DNA from: Aristaeella hokkaidonensis
GTDB lineage: Bacteria > Bacillota > Clostridia > Christensenellales > Aristaeellaceae
Direction: 5' to 3'
DNA: 64,000 nucleotides
Assembly: GCF_018128945.1 (NCBI RefSeq)
Contig: NZ_CP068393.1
Span: forward strand, 2,418,001-2,482,000
In this document: positions 16,483 through 25,251 of the stretch, in pieces
Numbering within the stretch: the first letter of the stretch is position 1
How the letters are laid out: every line of letters begins with the position of its first letter
Notes under the pieces: model-generated
Seen by the model: the letters and a program-made list of their open reading frames with translations, nothing else
What the model was told of the DNA's origin: nothing
Databases searched by the model: none
Program-made: the position numbers and the translations under genes

Positions 16483-17865
16483 ATGTTCCATACTGCTGGC
16501 CGTGGAAGGCGGCAAATGACCATGAATATGACAGAAGGCAAGCCCCTGGCGCTGCTTTCTGTTTTTGCGCTGCCGCTGCTCATCGGCAACCTGTTCCAGC
16601 AGGCCTATAACCTGGCGGACTCCATGATTGTGGGCCAGCTGCTGGGCGCGGACGCCCTGGCGGCAGTCGGCGCCACCGGTTCCATCTCCTTCCTGTTCTT
16701 TTCCATCTTCAACGGCATCAGCGGCGGCTGCGGGATCGTCACGGCCAAGTTCTTCGGTGCCCGGGAAGACAAGATGGTCTGCAAGGCCATCGCCAACTCG
16801 GCCTATATCACCCTGCTGACTTCCCTGCTCACCGGTACGCTGGCCTTCATCATGGTGCCCACCGTGCTGACCTGGATGGGCACCCCGGCGGAAATCCTGC
16901 CGGACGCCATCACCTACATGCGGATGACCTCCGCTTCCGTGCCGCTCATCGCCATCTACAACTACGCGTCCTCCATGCAGCGGGCCCTGGGAGACTCCCG
17001 TACGCCGCTGTATTTCCTGGTTTTCTCCTGCCTGCTCAACGTCGGCCTGGACCTGCTTTTCGTGGGTGCCTTCGGCATGGGTGTATTCGGCGCGGCGTTT
17101 GCCACCATGCTGTCCCAGCTGCTGGCCGGTTCCGGATCCCTGCTCTACGCCTTCCGCAGGAATCCCTACTTCCGCATGAACAAGTCTTCCCTGGCTTTTG
17201 ACAAGTCCATCTCGAAGCAGGCCATCCACCTCGGCCTGCCCCTGGCGCTGCAGTGGAGCCTCATCGCTATCTCCACAACGGCGCTTCAGTCCGTGGTCAA
17301 TACCTTCGGCCCCACCGCCATGGCCGCCTATACTGCCACCAACCGCCTGGAGCAGCTGGTGCAGCAGCCCTTCGGCTCCATGAGCATGGCGCTGTCCACC
17401 TATACCAGCCAGAACATGGGCGCCGGCAAGAACAAACGGATCCGGGAAGGCTTCCGGGACAGCCTGCTGGCCATGCTCGCCGTGGCAGGCCTCATGCTGG
17501 TGGTTATGCAATTGTGGGGCGGCTCCCTGGTCGGCATGTTCGTCAAGGAAACGGACGTGATTGCCCTGGGGCAGAAAGCCCTGCGGATTACCAGTTGCTT
17601 CTATGCCTTCCTGGGCATCATCTACGTGGCCCGGGGCGTGCTGAACGGCGTGGGCGACGCCATCTTCTCCTTTATCAACGGCATTGTGGAAATCGCAGGC
17701 CGCGTCGGCCTGCCCCTGCTACTCCTCCACCTGACAACCGCCGGCGTCTGGTCCATCTGGATCACCGCGGGCGTCACCTGGATGCTGGCGGGAATATCGT
17801 GTGTGTTAAGATATATAACGTGGCGGAAAAAACTGGAGAAAAAGGATGCAACAATTCAGAATTAA
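16483..17865 (+). CDS. MATE family multidrug/cation antiporter
   Basis: 460 residues with about 12 hydrophobic segments. MATE signatures include LFQQAYNLADSMIVGQLLGA, AAVGATGSISFLF and, in the second half, AYTATNRLEQLVQQPFGSMS. The first 15 residues are basic and cytoplasmic. It exports drugs or organic cations using an Na+ or H+ gradient; the substrate is unknown. AAAGGAG precedes the ATG. The last codons (TIQN) and the stop come from an ATTCAGA array. The ABC exporter gene follows on the same strand after 122 bases. Confidence 0.93.
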   Translation: MFHTAGRGRRQMTMNMTEGKPLALLSVFALPLLIGNLFQQAYNLADSMIVGQLLGADALAAVGATGSISFLFFSIFNGISGGCGIVTAKFFGAREDKMVCKAIANSAYITLLTSLLTGTLAFIMVPTVLTWMGTPAEILPDAITYMRMTSASVPLIAIYNYASSMQRALGDSRTPLYFLVFSCLLNVGLDLLFVGAFGMGVFGAAFATMLSQLLAGSGSLLYAFRRNPYFRMNKSSLAFDKSISKQAIHLGLPLALQWSLIAISTTALQSVVNTFGPTAMAAYTATNRLEQLVQQPFGSMSMALSTYTSQNMGAGKNKRIREGFRDSLLAMLAVAGLMLVVMQLWGGSLVGMFVKETDVIALGQKALRITSCFYAFLGIIYVARGVLNGVGDAIFSFINGIVEIAGRVGLPLLLLHLTTAGVWSIWITAGVTWMLAGISCVLRYITWRKKLEKKDATIQN

Positions 17866-17886
17866 GAATTCAGAATTCAGAATTAT
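17852..17886. repeat. heptamer array at the end of the MATE gene
   Basis: ATTCAGA-type units; they provide the final ATT CAG AAT TAA of the coding sequence. Confidence 0.8.
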
Positions 17887-17935
17887 TGGATGACAGTCCT
17901 TGTATGGATTTATTCATGGCATATGGGAATTATTT

Positions 17936-17968
17936 AATTATGAATCATGAATTATGAATTATGAATTG
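17936..17968. repeat. heptamer array (TATGAAT)
   Basis: Four units in the opposite orientation to the array 50 bases upstream; ends 19 bases before the ABC exporter start. Confidence 0.8.
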
Positions 17969-17987
17969 ATTTTACCGGAGGTAAAAA

Positions 17988-19718
17988 ATGATCAAGACCT
18001 TGTGGCGGCTCAGTCGTGAAGCCATCCGATACAGGACGCTGTATATTGTCGCGATTCTGTCCACCCTGGCCCTGACAGCAGTCAACCTGACCGCGCCGAA
18101 GCTGCTTTCCGCTATGACAGGACTGGTGGAAAAAGGCCTGACCGAAGAAGGACTGCATACCATCGGCCTGATGACCGCGGCGCTGGTGGCCCTGTACCTG
18201 CTGCGGATCCTCTTCCGCTTTCTCAGCAACTACCTGGCCCATAAAGCTGCCTGGTACCTGGTAGGCGACCTGCGCACCCGGACCTATGACAAGCTGGAGC
18301 ATATGCACCTGGGCTATTTCCACGACAAGCAGACCGGCGACCTGATGAGCCGGATCGTCAATGACACCCGGGACTTTGAGCTGCTCTACGCCCACATGAT
18401 CCCGGAATCCATCACCAACCTGGTCACTTTCACCGGCGTACTCATCGTACTGCTGACCATCAACTGGAAGCTGGCGCTGATCACCTGCGCGCCGATCCCC
18501 CTCATCTTCCTCTCCGGCATCATCTTCTCCAAAAAAGTCCGCCCCTTCTTCCGGATTTCCCAGAAGAAAATGGGCGAACTCAACGGCAAACTCCAGGACA
18601 ACCTCTCCGGCATTCACGAGATCCAGTCCTTCGGCCGGGAGGAATATGAAACAGAACAGGTAAACGAGCATAACTTTGAACACATCCGGGCCATGCTGCA
18701 GGCCCTGAAGCTCAGCGGCATCTTCCATCCTTCCGTGGAGTTCCTTTCCTCCATCGGCACGATCCTGGTAGTGGGCTTCGGCGGCTACCTGGCCTATAAA
18801 GAAGGCCTGAGCGTGGCGGACATCGTGGCCTTCCTGCTGTATCTGGGCCTGTTCTACGGCCCGGTCACCGGCCTGGCCAACCTGCTGGAGAATATGCAGC
18901 AATCCATGGCCGGAGCGGAGCGCGTGCTGGCCGTGCTGGATGCGCCTACGGAGATTCAGGACCTGCCGGACGCCGGACCCCTGAAGGACGTGAAGGGCGA
19001 AATCACCTTTGACCACGTCAGCTTCTCCTACGGGGAAAACATCCCCGTGCTGAAGGACGTTTCCTTTGTGTGCAGGCCGGGCCAGATGCTGGCGCTGGTG
19101 GGTCCCACCGGCGTGGGCAAAACCACACTCACCCAGCTGATCTCCCGCTTCTATGAGCCCACGGCCGGCCGGATCCTGCTGGACGGGCAGAATATCCGGC
19201 ACGTGACCCTGGACAGTCTCCGGCAGAACATCTCCCCGGTGCTGCAGGACACCTTCCTCTTCAACGGCACCATCGCGGAAAACATCGGCTATGCCGTGCC
19301 AGACGCCTCCATGGAGGAGATTGAGGCCGCGGCAAAGGCTGCGAAGATCCATGATGATATCATGGCCATGCCCGACGGCTACAAGACCCTGGTCGGCGAG
19401 CGGGGCCTGCGCCTCTCCGGCGGCCAGAAGCAGCGGGTTGCCATTGCCCGGGCCATCCTGCGGAAGTCCCCGGTCATTATCCTGGATGAAGCCACTGCCT
19501 CCGTGGATGTGGAGACGGAGCAGCAGATCCAGCAGGCCATCGCCGGCGTGGCCGGAACCCGCACCATCATCGCCATTGCCCACCGGCTGTCCACCATCCG
19601 CAACGCCGACCAGATCCTCGTGATTGAGGAAGGCCGGATTACGGAGCGCGGCACCCACGATGAGCTGGTGAAGCTGGGCGGAAGCTACAGCCGGATGAAT
19701 AACATTCAGGCAAACTGA
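17988..19718 (+). CDS. ABC exporter, fused membrane and ATPase domains
   Basis: 576 residues. Six transmembrane helices occupy about 1-310; the nucleotide-binding domain has Walker A GPTGVGKTTL near 371, signature LSGGQKQRVAIARA, Walker B VIILDEATASVD and the H-loop AHRLST. This is a half-transporter of the MsbA/LmrA type that works as a homodimer or heterodimer to export lipids, drugs or peptides. GGAGG lies just before the ATG. No partner half is adjacent, so a homodimer is likely. It may be co-transcribed with the MATE gene. Confidence 0.95.
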   Translation: MIKTLWRLSREAIRYRTLYIVAILSTLALTAVNLTAPKLLSAMTGLVEKGLTEEGLHTIGLMTAALVALYLLRILFRFLSNYLAHKAAWYLVGDLRTRTYDKLEHMHLGYFHDKQTGDLMSRIVNDTRDFELLYAHMIPESITNLVTFTGVLIVLLTINWKLALITCAPIPLIFLSGIIFSKKVRPFFRISQKKMGELNGKLQDNLSGIHEIQSFGREEYETEQVNEHNFEHIRAMLQALKLSGIFHPSVEFLSSIGTILVVGFGGYLAYKEGLSVADIVAFLLYLGLFYGPVTGLANLLENMQQSMAGAERVLAVLDAPTEIQDLPDAGPLKDVKGEITFDHVSFSYGENIPVLKDVSFVCRPGQMLALVGPTGVGKTTLTQLISRFYEPTAGRILLDGQNIRHVTLDSLRQNISPVLQDTFLFNGTIAENIGYAVPDASMEEIEAAAKAAKIHDDIMAMPDGYKTLVGERGLRLSGGQKQRVAIARAILRKSPVIILDEATASVDVETEQQIQQAIAGVAGTRTIIAIAHRLSTIRNADQILVIEEGRITERGTHDELVKLGGSYSRMNNIQAN

Positions 19719-19737
19719 ATGTTATTCACACGGCAAT

Positions 19738-19766
19738 GCAGAATTCAGAATGCAGAATGCAGAATG
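19738..19766. repeat. heptamer array (CAGAATT/CAGAATG)
   Basis: Four units, the last ones with G in place of T, about 20 bases after the ABC exporter. Confidence 0.7.
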
Positions 19767-19831
19767 ATATAAACTTCAACCTATGCAGCATGTTGGACAA
19801 TCAACATGCTGTTTTTTGATGCGCACCGCCA

Positions 19832-19930
19832 GGCGGAATGTGACAGAGGGACAGACCAACTGTCATCATTCCGAAGGAACGTGACAGTTGGTCTGTCCCT
19901 GCTGTCACGTTCCGTTTCTGCGCTCCGCGG
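19832..19930. repeat. long near-palindrome (GTGACAGGGACAG family), copy 3
   Basis: The best-preserved copy: arms GGGACAGACCAACTGTCA and TGACAGTTGGTCTGTCCC are exact complements, extended by GGAATGTGACAG and CTGTCACGTTCC with few mismatches. Confidence 0.88.
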
Positions 19931-19972
19931 TCGAAATAATTCTGAATTTGTAAAAACTCCCTTTGGGCCTTT

Positions 19973-20227
19973 TTACACTATTTCCCAGAACATGGTGGCG
20001 ATTTCAAACTCCAGGTCCGCCTTGGCGCAGGCCATGATGGCCTCCTCGCTGGGGCCGGCAGTCTCCTTGCCGCAGTAAGCCCCGCCGTAGGGATTCCACA
20101 TTTCCTGCTCCTGCTTCCATTCCTTCCGGAAGTCTGCAATCTTCTCCCGGACGTTCGCGATCTTCCTCTCCGCCATATTCAGCACGCTCCTCATATTTCC
20201 GGTTCTTCCGCTGATCCTGTATTCCAT
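19973..20227 (-). CDS. small conserved-looking protein, unknown function
   Basis: 84 residues from the ATG at 20227, with AGGTGG upstream; an upstream extension of 33 codons has no site. The protein has a helical middle (SVLNMAERKIANVREKIADF), an aromatic Gly-rich turn (MWNPYGGAYCGKE) and a helical end. No family recognised. It is divergent from the WYL regulator, which might control it. Confidence 0.6.
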   Translation of the reverse strand: MEYRISGRTGNMRSVLNMAERKIANVREKIADFRKEWKQEQEMWNPYGGAYCGKETAGPSEEAIMACAKADLEFEIATMFWEIV

Positions 20228-20293
20228 GACTGCCACCTGTCCTTTCTTTTTTTCTGTTTCCCTCGGTTCATGTACATCATAGCGTAATAAATG

Positions 20294-20322
20294 TTGCAAA
20301 TTTGCCCCATTTTTGCTAGAAT
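20294..20322 (+). promoter_or_regulatory. sigma-70-type promoter of the WYL regulator gene
   Basis: TTGCAA, 17-base spacer, TAGAAT; the start codon is 60 bases downstream. Confidence 0.6.
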
Positions 20323-20382
20323 CCAAAAAAGTTAAAATTTTCGTAATTTTTTTGTTGGAGAAAAGAAAGGGTTGTACAGGAC

Positions 20383-21432
20383 ATGAACAACCAGAAAAAG
20401 TATCTTCACTTTCAGCTGATCCAGATCCTGAAGGAGGAAACCGACAGCGAACATCCCATGCGCCAGAAGGACCTGGTGCAGCGCCTGGGCGTGGACCGGG
20501 GCACGGTCAGCCGCGCCCTGGGAGACCTGCTGGATGACCCGCTGAGCAGCCGGGTCCGCTCCGTCAACCTGGAAAAAGAGCCGGAAGACGGGGACGAGGA
20601 CAAGCGTTCCTATCATTCCAATGTTTACTATGACCATGAATTCTCCACCGCGGAGCTGCGCTGGCTGATCGACGGTATCCTCTTCAGCCGCAACGTGCCC
20701 CATGCCCAGCGGGACGAACTGATCGGAAAGCTGATTGCCCTGGGCGGCCGGCAGTTTCGCCAGACTCGCTCCATGGCAAAAGTCCGCCTCCTTTCCGGCG
20801 ACGAACCGACGAACAAGGAACTGTTCAGCAATATTGAACTGATCAACAAAGCCATTGAGGAGCAAAAGAAGATCTCCACCATCTACTGCTTTATGGGGCC
20901 GGATTTCACCCTGGAGCCCTCCGCCTCCTCCTCCAAAGGTCCCCAGATCCTGAATCCCTACGCCATGGTGGTGCGCAACGGCTTCTATTTCCTCATCTGC
21001 AGCAACAACAAATACAACAGCCTGACCCATTACCGCATCGACCGGATGACGGAAGTGAAAATCCGGAAGGAGCCGGTAAAACCCATCCGGGAACTGGAGG
21101 GGTTCAAAGCCGGCTTTGATATCCAGGAATACATGAGCCACAACATCAACATGGCCTTCGGCAAGCCGGAACGAGTTACCTTTATTGCCAAACCCAAGGC
21201 CGTGAGGGAGATCATCGACGCCTTCGGCCGGGGTGTGACCTTTACCCGCCGAAAGGACGGAGACCTGGACTGCGTGGTGTATGTACCGGAATACGATATG
21301 GAGCGCTGGGTGCTCCAGTTTGGGGATATCGTAACGGTCACCGGGCCGGAAACGCTGTTGGAGAAACTCAGGAAGTATTCTATGATTCTCGCAGAAAAGT
21401 ATGCAAAAGAGGCTCCTGCGGAGCCCCAATGA
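20383..21432 (+). CDS. WYL-domain transcriptional regulator
   Basis: 349 residues. An N-terminal winged helix (MRQKDLVQRLGVDRGTVSRA) is followed by a WYL domain at about 150-225 (NPYAMVVRNGFYFLICSNNK, then YRIDRMTEVKI) and a C-terminal WCX-like segment with DMERWVLQFGD. WYL proteins bind nucleic acid or nucleotide ligands and often regulate defence, DNA damage or metabolic genes. No defence operon is next to it; the divergent 84-residue gene and the ABC-2 transporter are the closest possible targets. Confidence 0.92.
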   Translation: MNNQKKYLHFQLIQILKEETDSEHPMRQKDLVQRLGVDRGTVSRALGDLLDDPLSSRVRSVNLEKEPEDGDEDKRSYHSNVYYDHEFSTAELRWLIDGILFSRNVPHAQRDELIGKLIALGGRQFRQTRSMAKVRLLSGDEPTNKELFSNIELINKAIEEQKKISTIYCFMGPDFTLEPSASSSKGPQILNPYAMVVRNGFYFLICSNNKYNSLTHYRIDRMTEVKIRKEPVKPIRELEGFKAGFDIQEYMSHNINMAFGKPERVTFIAKPKAVREIIDAFGRGVTFTRRKDGDLDCVVYVPEYDMERWVLQFGDIVTVTGPETLLEKLRKYSMILAEKYAKEAPAEPQ

Positions 21433-21439
21433 ATAAGAG

Positions 21440-21540
21440 TGTCATTCCGACCGGAGGCGTAGCCGTAGTGGAGGAATCCCTTACTATATTTCTATTAAGG
21501 GATTCCTCGACTTCACTTCGTTCCGCTCGGAATGACACTT
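21440..21540. repeat. inverted pair of TGTCATTCCGA...GGAATC repeats
   Basis: GTGTCATTCCGACCGGAGGC and its partner ending TCGGAATGACAC close a long hairpin; inner arms GAGGAATCCCTTA and TAAGGGATTCCTC are exact complements. It lies just after the WYL stop and could also end transcription. Confidence 0.85.
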
Positions 21541-21617
21541 TTATGCTTCATACAGCATTTAGGATAAGTATTACTATCAGGCTTATTCCACCTTACTCAT
21601 GATTCTCTTATGAATGA

Positions 21618-22538
21618 TTACTTTTTCTTATAGTTCTTGGAATAAGTGTATACCATCACAATCAGGCTGAGGGTGAGGATAGCCAGGACGAAGGAAAGCA
21701 TGGCCGTTGTGTTCAGGCTGCTGCCGAACATATCCGCCTTGAAGGTGAAGACCTCCTTCAGGACCTGAACGAACTCGCCCTGGTCCAGGCCGCCGATGCC
21801 GTTGTCAATGTGGCCCAGCACGCCGCCCAGCAGCACATTCCGGAGCAGGATGGTGATATGGCTGGCCGGGAACAGGTTGCACACCGTCCGGACCCCGCCG
21901 GAGAACTGGGAAACCGGGATATAGGCGCCGATCACAAAACCGGACACAGCGGACAAAATGCCGAAGAAGGCGGAAGACGCGGAGCCGGAGCGGAAGAACA
22001 GCACAATGTTCATGAACAGGGCGGTGGAGGAAACGCAGCCCAGGGCAGTCACGCCGTAGGCGCCGAGGATGCCACTCAGGCCCAGGTACAGGTTCCCCCG
22101 CAGCTGCAGGATCACCAGACCCGCGGTGAGGATCACGGAGGTCATCACGATGGCGGACAGGGCGGAAGCGGTGAAGTAAGCCAGCACGATCTGTCCCCGG
22201 CTCACCGGTGTTGCCAGGATATCCTGGTCCACCCGGGTTTCCCGGTCGCTGGTCACGGTGCGCAGGCAGCTGAAGGGCACGGTGATTGCCGCGGATCCGA
22301 GGATGCCCACCAGGAGCTTGATGTCCGTGAACATCTTCAGGTCATCGTCCATCACCAGTTCCCGGACCATCGGCATTTCCGCCAGCGCCTGGTTGATCGC
22401 GTCCACAAAGGTATTCCGGAGGAACAGCAGATACAGGACAAACACGATAACGGAAGTCAGCAGCGAGAAAAGGATCGCCTGCCTGTCCTTGAAATAAACC
22501 AGCATGTTGCGCTTTGTCAGTCCCAGATACATCTTCAT
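21618..22538 (-). CDS. ABC-2 type transporter permease
   Basis: 306 residues with six hydrophobic segments in the ABC-2 arrangement: one near the N-terminus (AILFSLLTSVIVFVLYLLFL), a cluster in the middle (VLAYFTASALSAIVMTSVIL and others) and one at the C-terminus. It starts four bases inside the ATPase gene (ATGA), so the two form one transporter. This class exports drugs, lipids or peptides. Confidence 0.92.
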   Translation of the reverse strand: MKMYLGLTKRNMLVYFKDRQAILFSLLTSVIVFVLYLLFLRNTFVDAINQALAEMPMVRELVMDDDLKMFTDIKLLVGILGSAAITVPFSCLRTVTSDRETRVDQDILATPVSRGQIVLAYFTASALSAIVMTSVILTAGLVILQLRGNLYLGLSGILGAYGVTALGCVSSTALFMNIVLFFRSGSASSAFFGILSAVSGFVIGAYIPVSQFSGGVRTVCNLFPASHITILLRNVLLGGVLGHIDNGIGGLDQGEFVQVLKEVFTFKADMFGSSLNTTAMLSFVLAILTLSLIVMVYTYSKNYKKK

Positions 22539-23437
22539 ACTGCCATCTCCCTTCCGGTCAGGTTAAGGAATACGTCATCCATGGTGCCCTTGAGCACTTC
22601 ATAATCCGTGATCTGCTCCCGGTTCCTGTAGAGGAAGTCCGTCACGGAATCCGCGTAGTAAACGTTGTAGTGGTCCGCCTCGTAGGTCCAGACGCAGCCA
22701 TCCAGCAGGCTGCTGCGGGCTTCGTTCTGTTCCGCGTACCATACCAGCTTCGGGGAGGTATGGCGGCTCTTCAGCTCCGAGGGAGAGCCGGAGGCAATCA
22801 CATGCCCCTTGTCCAGGATAACCACCCGGTCCGCTTCCGCGGTTTCCTCCATGTAGTGGGTAGTGAGGAAGATGGTCATGTTCTGCTCTTCCCGCAGCTT
22901 CCGGATGTGATTCCAGATCATCCGGCGGGACTTGGGATCCAGGCCGGTGGTGGGCTCATCCAGGAAGAGGATCTTCGGCTGGTTGATCAGGGCCCGGACG
23001 ATGTCCACCCGGCGGCGCTGTCCGCCGGAGAGCCGGTCGTACTTCCGGTTCCAGATCTCGTTCAGCTCAAAGCCTTCCATGAAGGGCTCGATGCGCTGCA
23101 GAACCTGCTTTTTGTTCAGGCCGTAATAGCTGCCTCGGGTGAAGAGGTTTTCCTTCACGGTCAGCTCCCGGTCCAGCACCGAGTTCTGGAACACGATGCC
23201 GATCAGGTTCCGGATCGCGTCATCCTCCCTGCCCAGCTCGTGATCGTAGACCTTCACGCTGCCGGCGGTTTTATCCAGGATCGTGCAGAGGATGTTGATC
23301 GTTGTCGTCTTCCCCGCGCCGTTTTCCCCCAGCAGGGAGAAGAACTCTCCGCTGCCGACTTCAAAGGAGATCCCGTCCACCGCGGTATGCTCTTTATACT
23401 TTTTCATCAGGTGATCCACCGTAATTGCCTTGTCCAT
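22535..23437 (-). CDS. ABC-2 transporter ATP-binding protein
   Basis: 300 residues from the ATG at 23437, which follows AAGGAGG. Walker A GENGAGKT at 37-44, signature LSGGQRRRVDI, Walker B ILFLDEPTTGLD and the H-loop TTHYMEE are all intact. The C-terminal 80 residues form an extra domain typical of DrrA/CcmA-like drug-export ATPases. It is paired with the permease downstream. A frame extending 26 codons upstream is rejected for lack of a site. Confidence 0.95.
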   Translation of the reverse strand: MDKAITVDHLMKKYKEHTAVDGISFEVGSGEFFSLLGENGAGKTTTINILCTILDKTAGSVKVYDHELGREDDAIRNLIGIVFQNSVLDRELTVKENLFTRGSYYGLNKKQVLQRIEPFMEGFELNEIWNRKYDRLSGGQRRRVDIVRALINQPKILFLDEPTTGLDPKSRRMIWNHIRKLREEQNMTIFLTTHYMEETAEADRVVILDKGHVIASGSPSELKSRHTSPKLVWYAEQNEARSSLLDGCVWTYEADHYNVYYADSVTDFLYRNREQITDYEVLKGTMDDVFLNLTGREMAV

Positions 23438-23544
23438 CCTCAGGCCTCCTTCTGCTTGGTACGGATGTACCCTAACAGAAAAAAAGGCAGAAAAAAAGAG
23501 CAGATCGACCAACATGCATTTTCATGCGACCAACCTGCATAACT

Positions 23545-23569
23545 AATTCAGAATTCAGAATTCAGAATT
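23545..23569. repeat. heptamer array (ATTCAGA)
   Basis: Three units upstream of the ABC-2 operon. Confidence 0.75.
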
Positions 23570-23656
23570 AGCTAAACCAAGACGCGTTGGATTATCCAAA
23601 GCGTATAGGTATCATTCCTGTATGCATCCGGGGAGTAAACAGGTACTCCTTACATC

Positions 23657-23722
23657 CAAACTGTCATTCTGAACAAGGGCACTTGTGCCCGTGTTGAAGA
23701 ATCTCCTCCGGAGATATAAATC
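23657..23722. repeat. TGTCATTCTGA-type repeat with inner palindrome
   Basis: TGTCATTCTGAAC, the palindrome GGGCACTTGTGCCC, then GAAGAATCTCCTCCGGAG. It is the reverse-orientation relative of the dispersed repeat at 3587. With the two flanking heptamer arrays it fills the gene-free stretch 23438-23797. Confidence 0.7.
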
Positions 23723-23760
23723 ATCCATTCAAAGGAACATCATTTGTCAAAAGATCTATC

Positions 23761-23793
23761 TAATTCTGAATTCTTAATTCTGAATTCTGAATT
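23761..23793. repeat. heptamer array (ATTCTGA)
   Basis: Four units in the opposite orientation to the array 200 bases upstream; it reaches to within a few bases of the DUF3021 stop codon. Confidence 0.75.
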
Positions 23794-23797
23794 GAGT

Positions 23798-24232
23798 TTA
23801 TTCCTCGTCCCGGATCTCGTTTATCGCCTCATTGATTTTCTTTTCATCCGCCTTGTTCATCCACAGGGAACCGAGCCAGACGAAACCGTAAATCAGCACA
23901 TACATGCCGCCGATCACGGCCAGTTCCCCGGCGGTTTCATACCAGCCGAAGAGATAACCGCAGCCGGCCACCACCAGGAACAGGAAAAGGAAATGGAGCA
24001 CAATCCGGAGCCTGGACCGGGAGACGCTTTTCCCCTCGTCCTCCAGGAGAAACAACGTCGCCAGGGAACACAGGAAGCCGGTCAGGATAATGGACAGGGG
24101 AATATACCACTGCCACCGGAGCATTTCAGCGCCGGTATTCAGATGGTTAATCAGGCCCTGTACGCCCACGCCGAACAGGATGCCGGTGGAGATCATCAGC
24201 GTCTGGCTGAAAATAATTTTCCACTTCTTCAT
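23798..24232 (-). CDS. DUF3021 membrane protein
   Basis: 144 residues with four transmembrane helices (first around 8-26, MISTGILFGVGVQGLINHL) and an acidic tail. DUF3021 proteins nearly always accompany a LytTR DNA-binding protein, as here: the LytTR gene ends two bases upstream. The membrane protein is thought to hold or modulate the regulator. It is the last gene of the flavodoxin, LytTR, DUF3021 operon. Confidence 0.92.
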   Translation of the reverse strand: MKKWKIIFSQTLMISTGILFGVGVQGLINHLNTGAEMLRWQWYIPLSIILTGFLCSLATLFLLEDEGKSVSRSRLRIVLHFLFLFLVVAGCGYLFGWYETAGELAVIGGMYVLIYGFVWLGSLWMNKADEKKINEAINEIRDEE

Positions 24233-24234
24233 GC

Positions 24235-24669
24235 TTACACCCCCAGCTTCTCCTTCAGTTCCTTCACATAGCCCCGGGAAATAATGATCTGTTCCCCGTT
24301 CAGCAGCTCCGCCCGCATCCGGCCGTTCAGCTCGCTTTTGACGGAGCGGATCTTCCGGATATTGACGATCATCGCCTTGGCACTGCGGAGAAAGCGGCTG
24401 TCCAGCAATTCTTCCAGCTCATACAGCCGGTACTTCGTCTCATAGCAGCCGCCCTTGGTATACACAAAGGAGCGCTTGTCCACAGACTCAATATAGTAGA
24501 TCTGGTCCGTGCGGCACATCATGGTTTTGCCTTCCGCCTGGACCGGCACCGTCCGGCACTGGTTCTCCAGCAGGTCCACCGCGCTCCGGATACTGTCCGT
24601 AAGCTCTGCCACCCGGATGACGGCGTTTTCCTCCTCGTCCGGGTGAATGCGCTTTACCTCAACCTTCAT
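24235..24669 (-). CDS. LytTR domain transcriptional regulator
   Basis: 144 residues. Residues 45-140 form a LytTR DNA-binding domain (DQIYYIESVDKRSFVYTKGG, LDSRFLRSAKAMIVNIRKI, NGRMRAELLNGEQIIISRGY). There is no receiver domain, so it belongs to the short LytTR type that works with a DUF3021 partner. Targets are unknown; the neighbouring ABC-2 transporter is a reasonable candidate because such pairs often sit next to one. Confidence 0.93.
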   Translation of the reverse strand: MKVEVKRIHPDEEENAVIRVAELTDSIRSAVDLLENQCRTVPVQAEGKTMMCRTDQIYYIESVDKRSFVYTKGGCYETKYRLYELEELLDSRFLRSAKAMIVNIRKIRSVKSELNGRMRAELLNGEQIIISRGYVKELKEKLGV

Positions 24670-24687
24670 TGTGCTTTTCTCCGATGC

Positions 24688-25134
24688 TTATTGCTGCGGC
24701 AGTTCTTCATAGAATTTCACGGCGGCGCTGATTTCCTCCGCGGTGGGATGATCCTTGGCGATACCGCCCACCAGCTTGAAGGGGCCGAAGGTGTCAAAGC
24801 CCTGGCACCAGTAGGAGCCGATCAGCGTGCACTTTTTCGCCTCCACCACCTGGCGGATCGTCTTCAGGAAATCACCCTTCTTGGCGCCCTGGGTATAAAT
24901 GAGGAAGACGTTCTTCCCCTCCGGCAGGCACTCCTGGGCAAAAGCCAGCACCTGTTTCGCGTAGCCGCCGTAATAGATGCCGGAGGCCAGGCCGATCCTG
25001 TCATAGCCGGACAGATCCGCCTTCTGCACTTTGGTCACGTCAATCAGGGTAACGTCGTTCTTTTCCGCGATGGCGTCCAGCAGTTTCCGGGTATTTCCAT
25101 GATGCTCGGAATAGAAAATGATTGCAGTTTTCAT
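24688..25134 (-). CDS. flavodoxin-family protein
   Basis: 148 residues from the ATG at 25134 with GGGAGG upstream. The FMN phosphate loop is visible as YSEHHGNTRK at 8-17, and the flavin-binding strands GLASGIYYGGYA and FLIYTQGAKKGDF are in the expected places. It probably carries electrons in anaerobic metabolism or acts as an NAD(P)H-linked oxidoreductase. It leads the operon with LytTR and DUF3021, and its upstream region is a REP sequence. Confidence 0.92.
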   Translation of the reverse strand: MKTAIIFYSEHHGNTRKLLDAIAEKNDVTLIDVTKVQKADLSGYDRIGLASGIYYGGYAKQVLAFAQECLPEGKNVFLIYTQGAKKGDFLKTIRQVVEAKKCTLIGSYWCQGFDTFGPFKLVGGIAKDHPTAEEISAAVKFYEELPQQ

Positions 25135-25152
25135 AGCTTCTTCCTCCCTGCT

Positions 25153-25188
25153 CAACAAGACAAGGGGACGGTTCTTTTGTCTTGTTGC
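25153..25188. repeat. REP sequence, left of RAYT gene
   Basis: CAACAAGACAAGGGGACGG, then TTCTTTTGTCTTGTTG: a hairpin with CAACAAGACAA at the foot. Confidence 0.88.
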
Positions 25189-25210
25189 ATTTCATTCATT
25201 CTTTGATTGA

Positions 25211-25243
25211 GCAAGACAAAAGAACCGTCCCCTTGTCTTGTTC
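25211..25243. repeat. REP sequence in reverse orientation, adjacent to RAYT stop
   Basis: Inverse of the copy 25 bases to the left; together they make a BIME-like pair that ends ten bases before the RAYT stop codon. Confidence 0.88.
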
Positions 25244-25251
25244 CCTGGAAT

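Noticed and set aside
17893..17940. Short ORF (MTVLVWIYSWHMGII) before the ABC exporter
   Set aside because: No Shine-Dalgarno sequence, and its end lies in a heptamer array.
17952..19658. 568-codon open frame antisense to the ABC exporter
   Set aside because: It is a shadow of the real gene's codon bias in GC-rich DNA. It has no ribosome site and its product is Gly/His/Gln/Val-rich without a recognisable domain.
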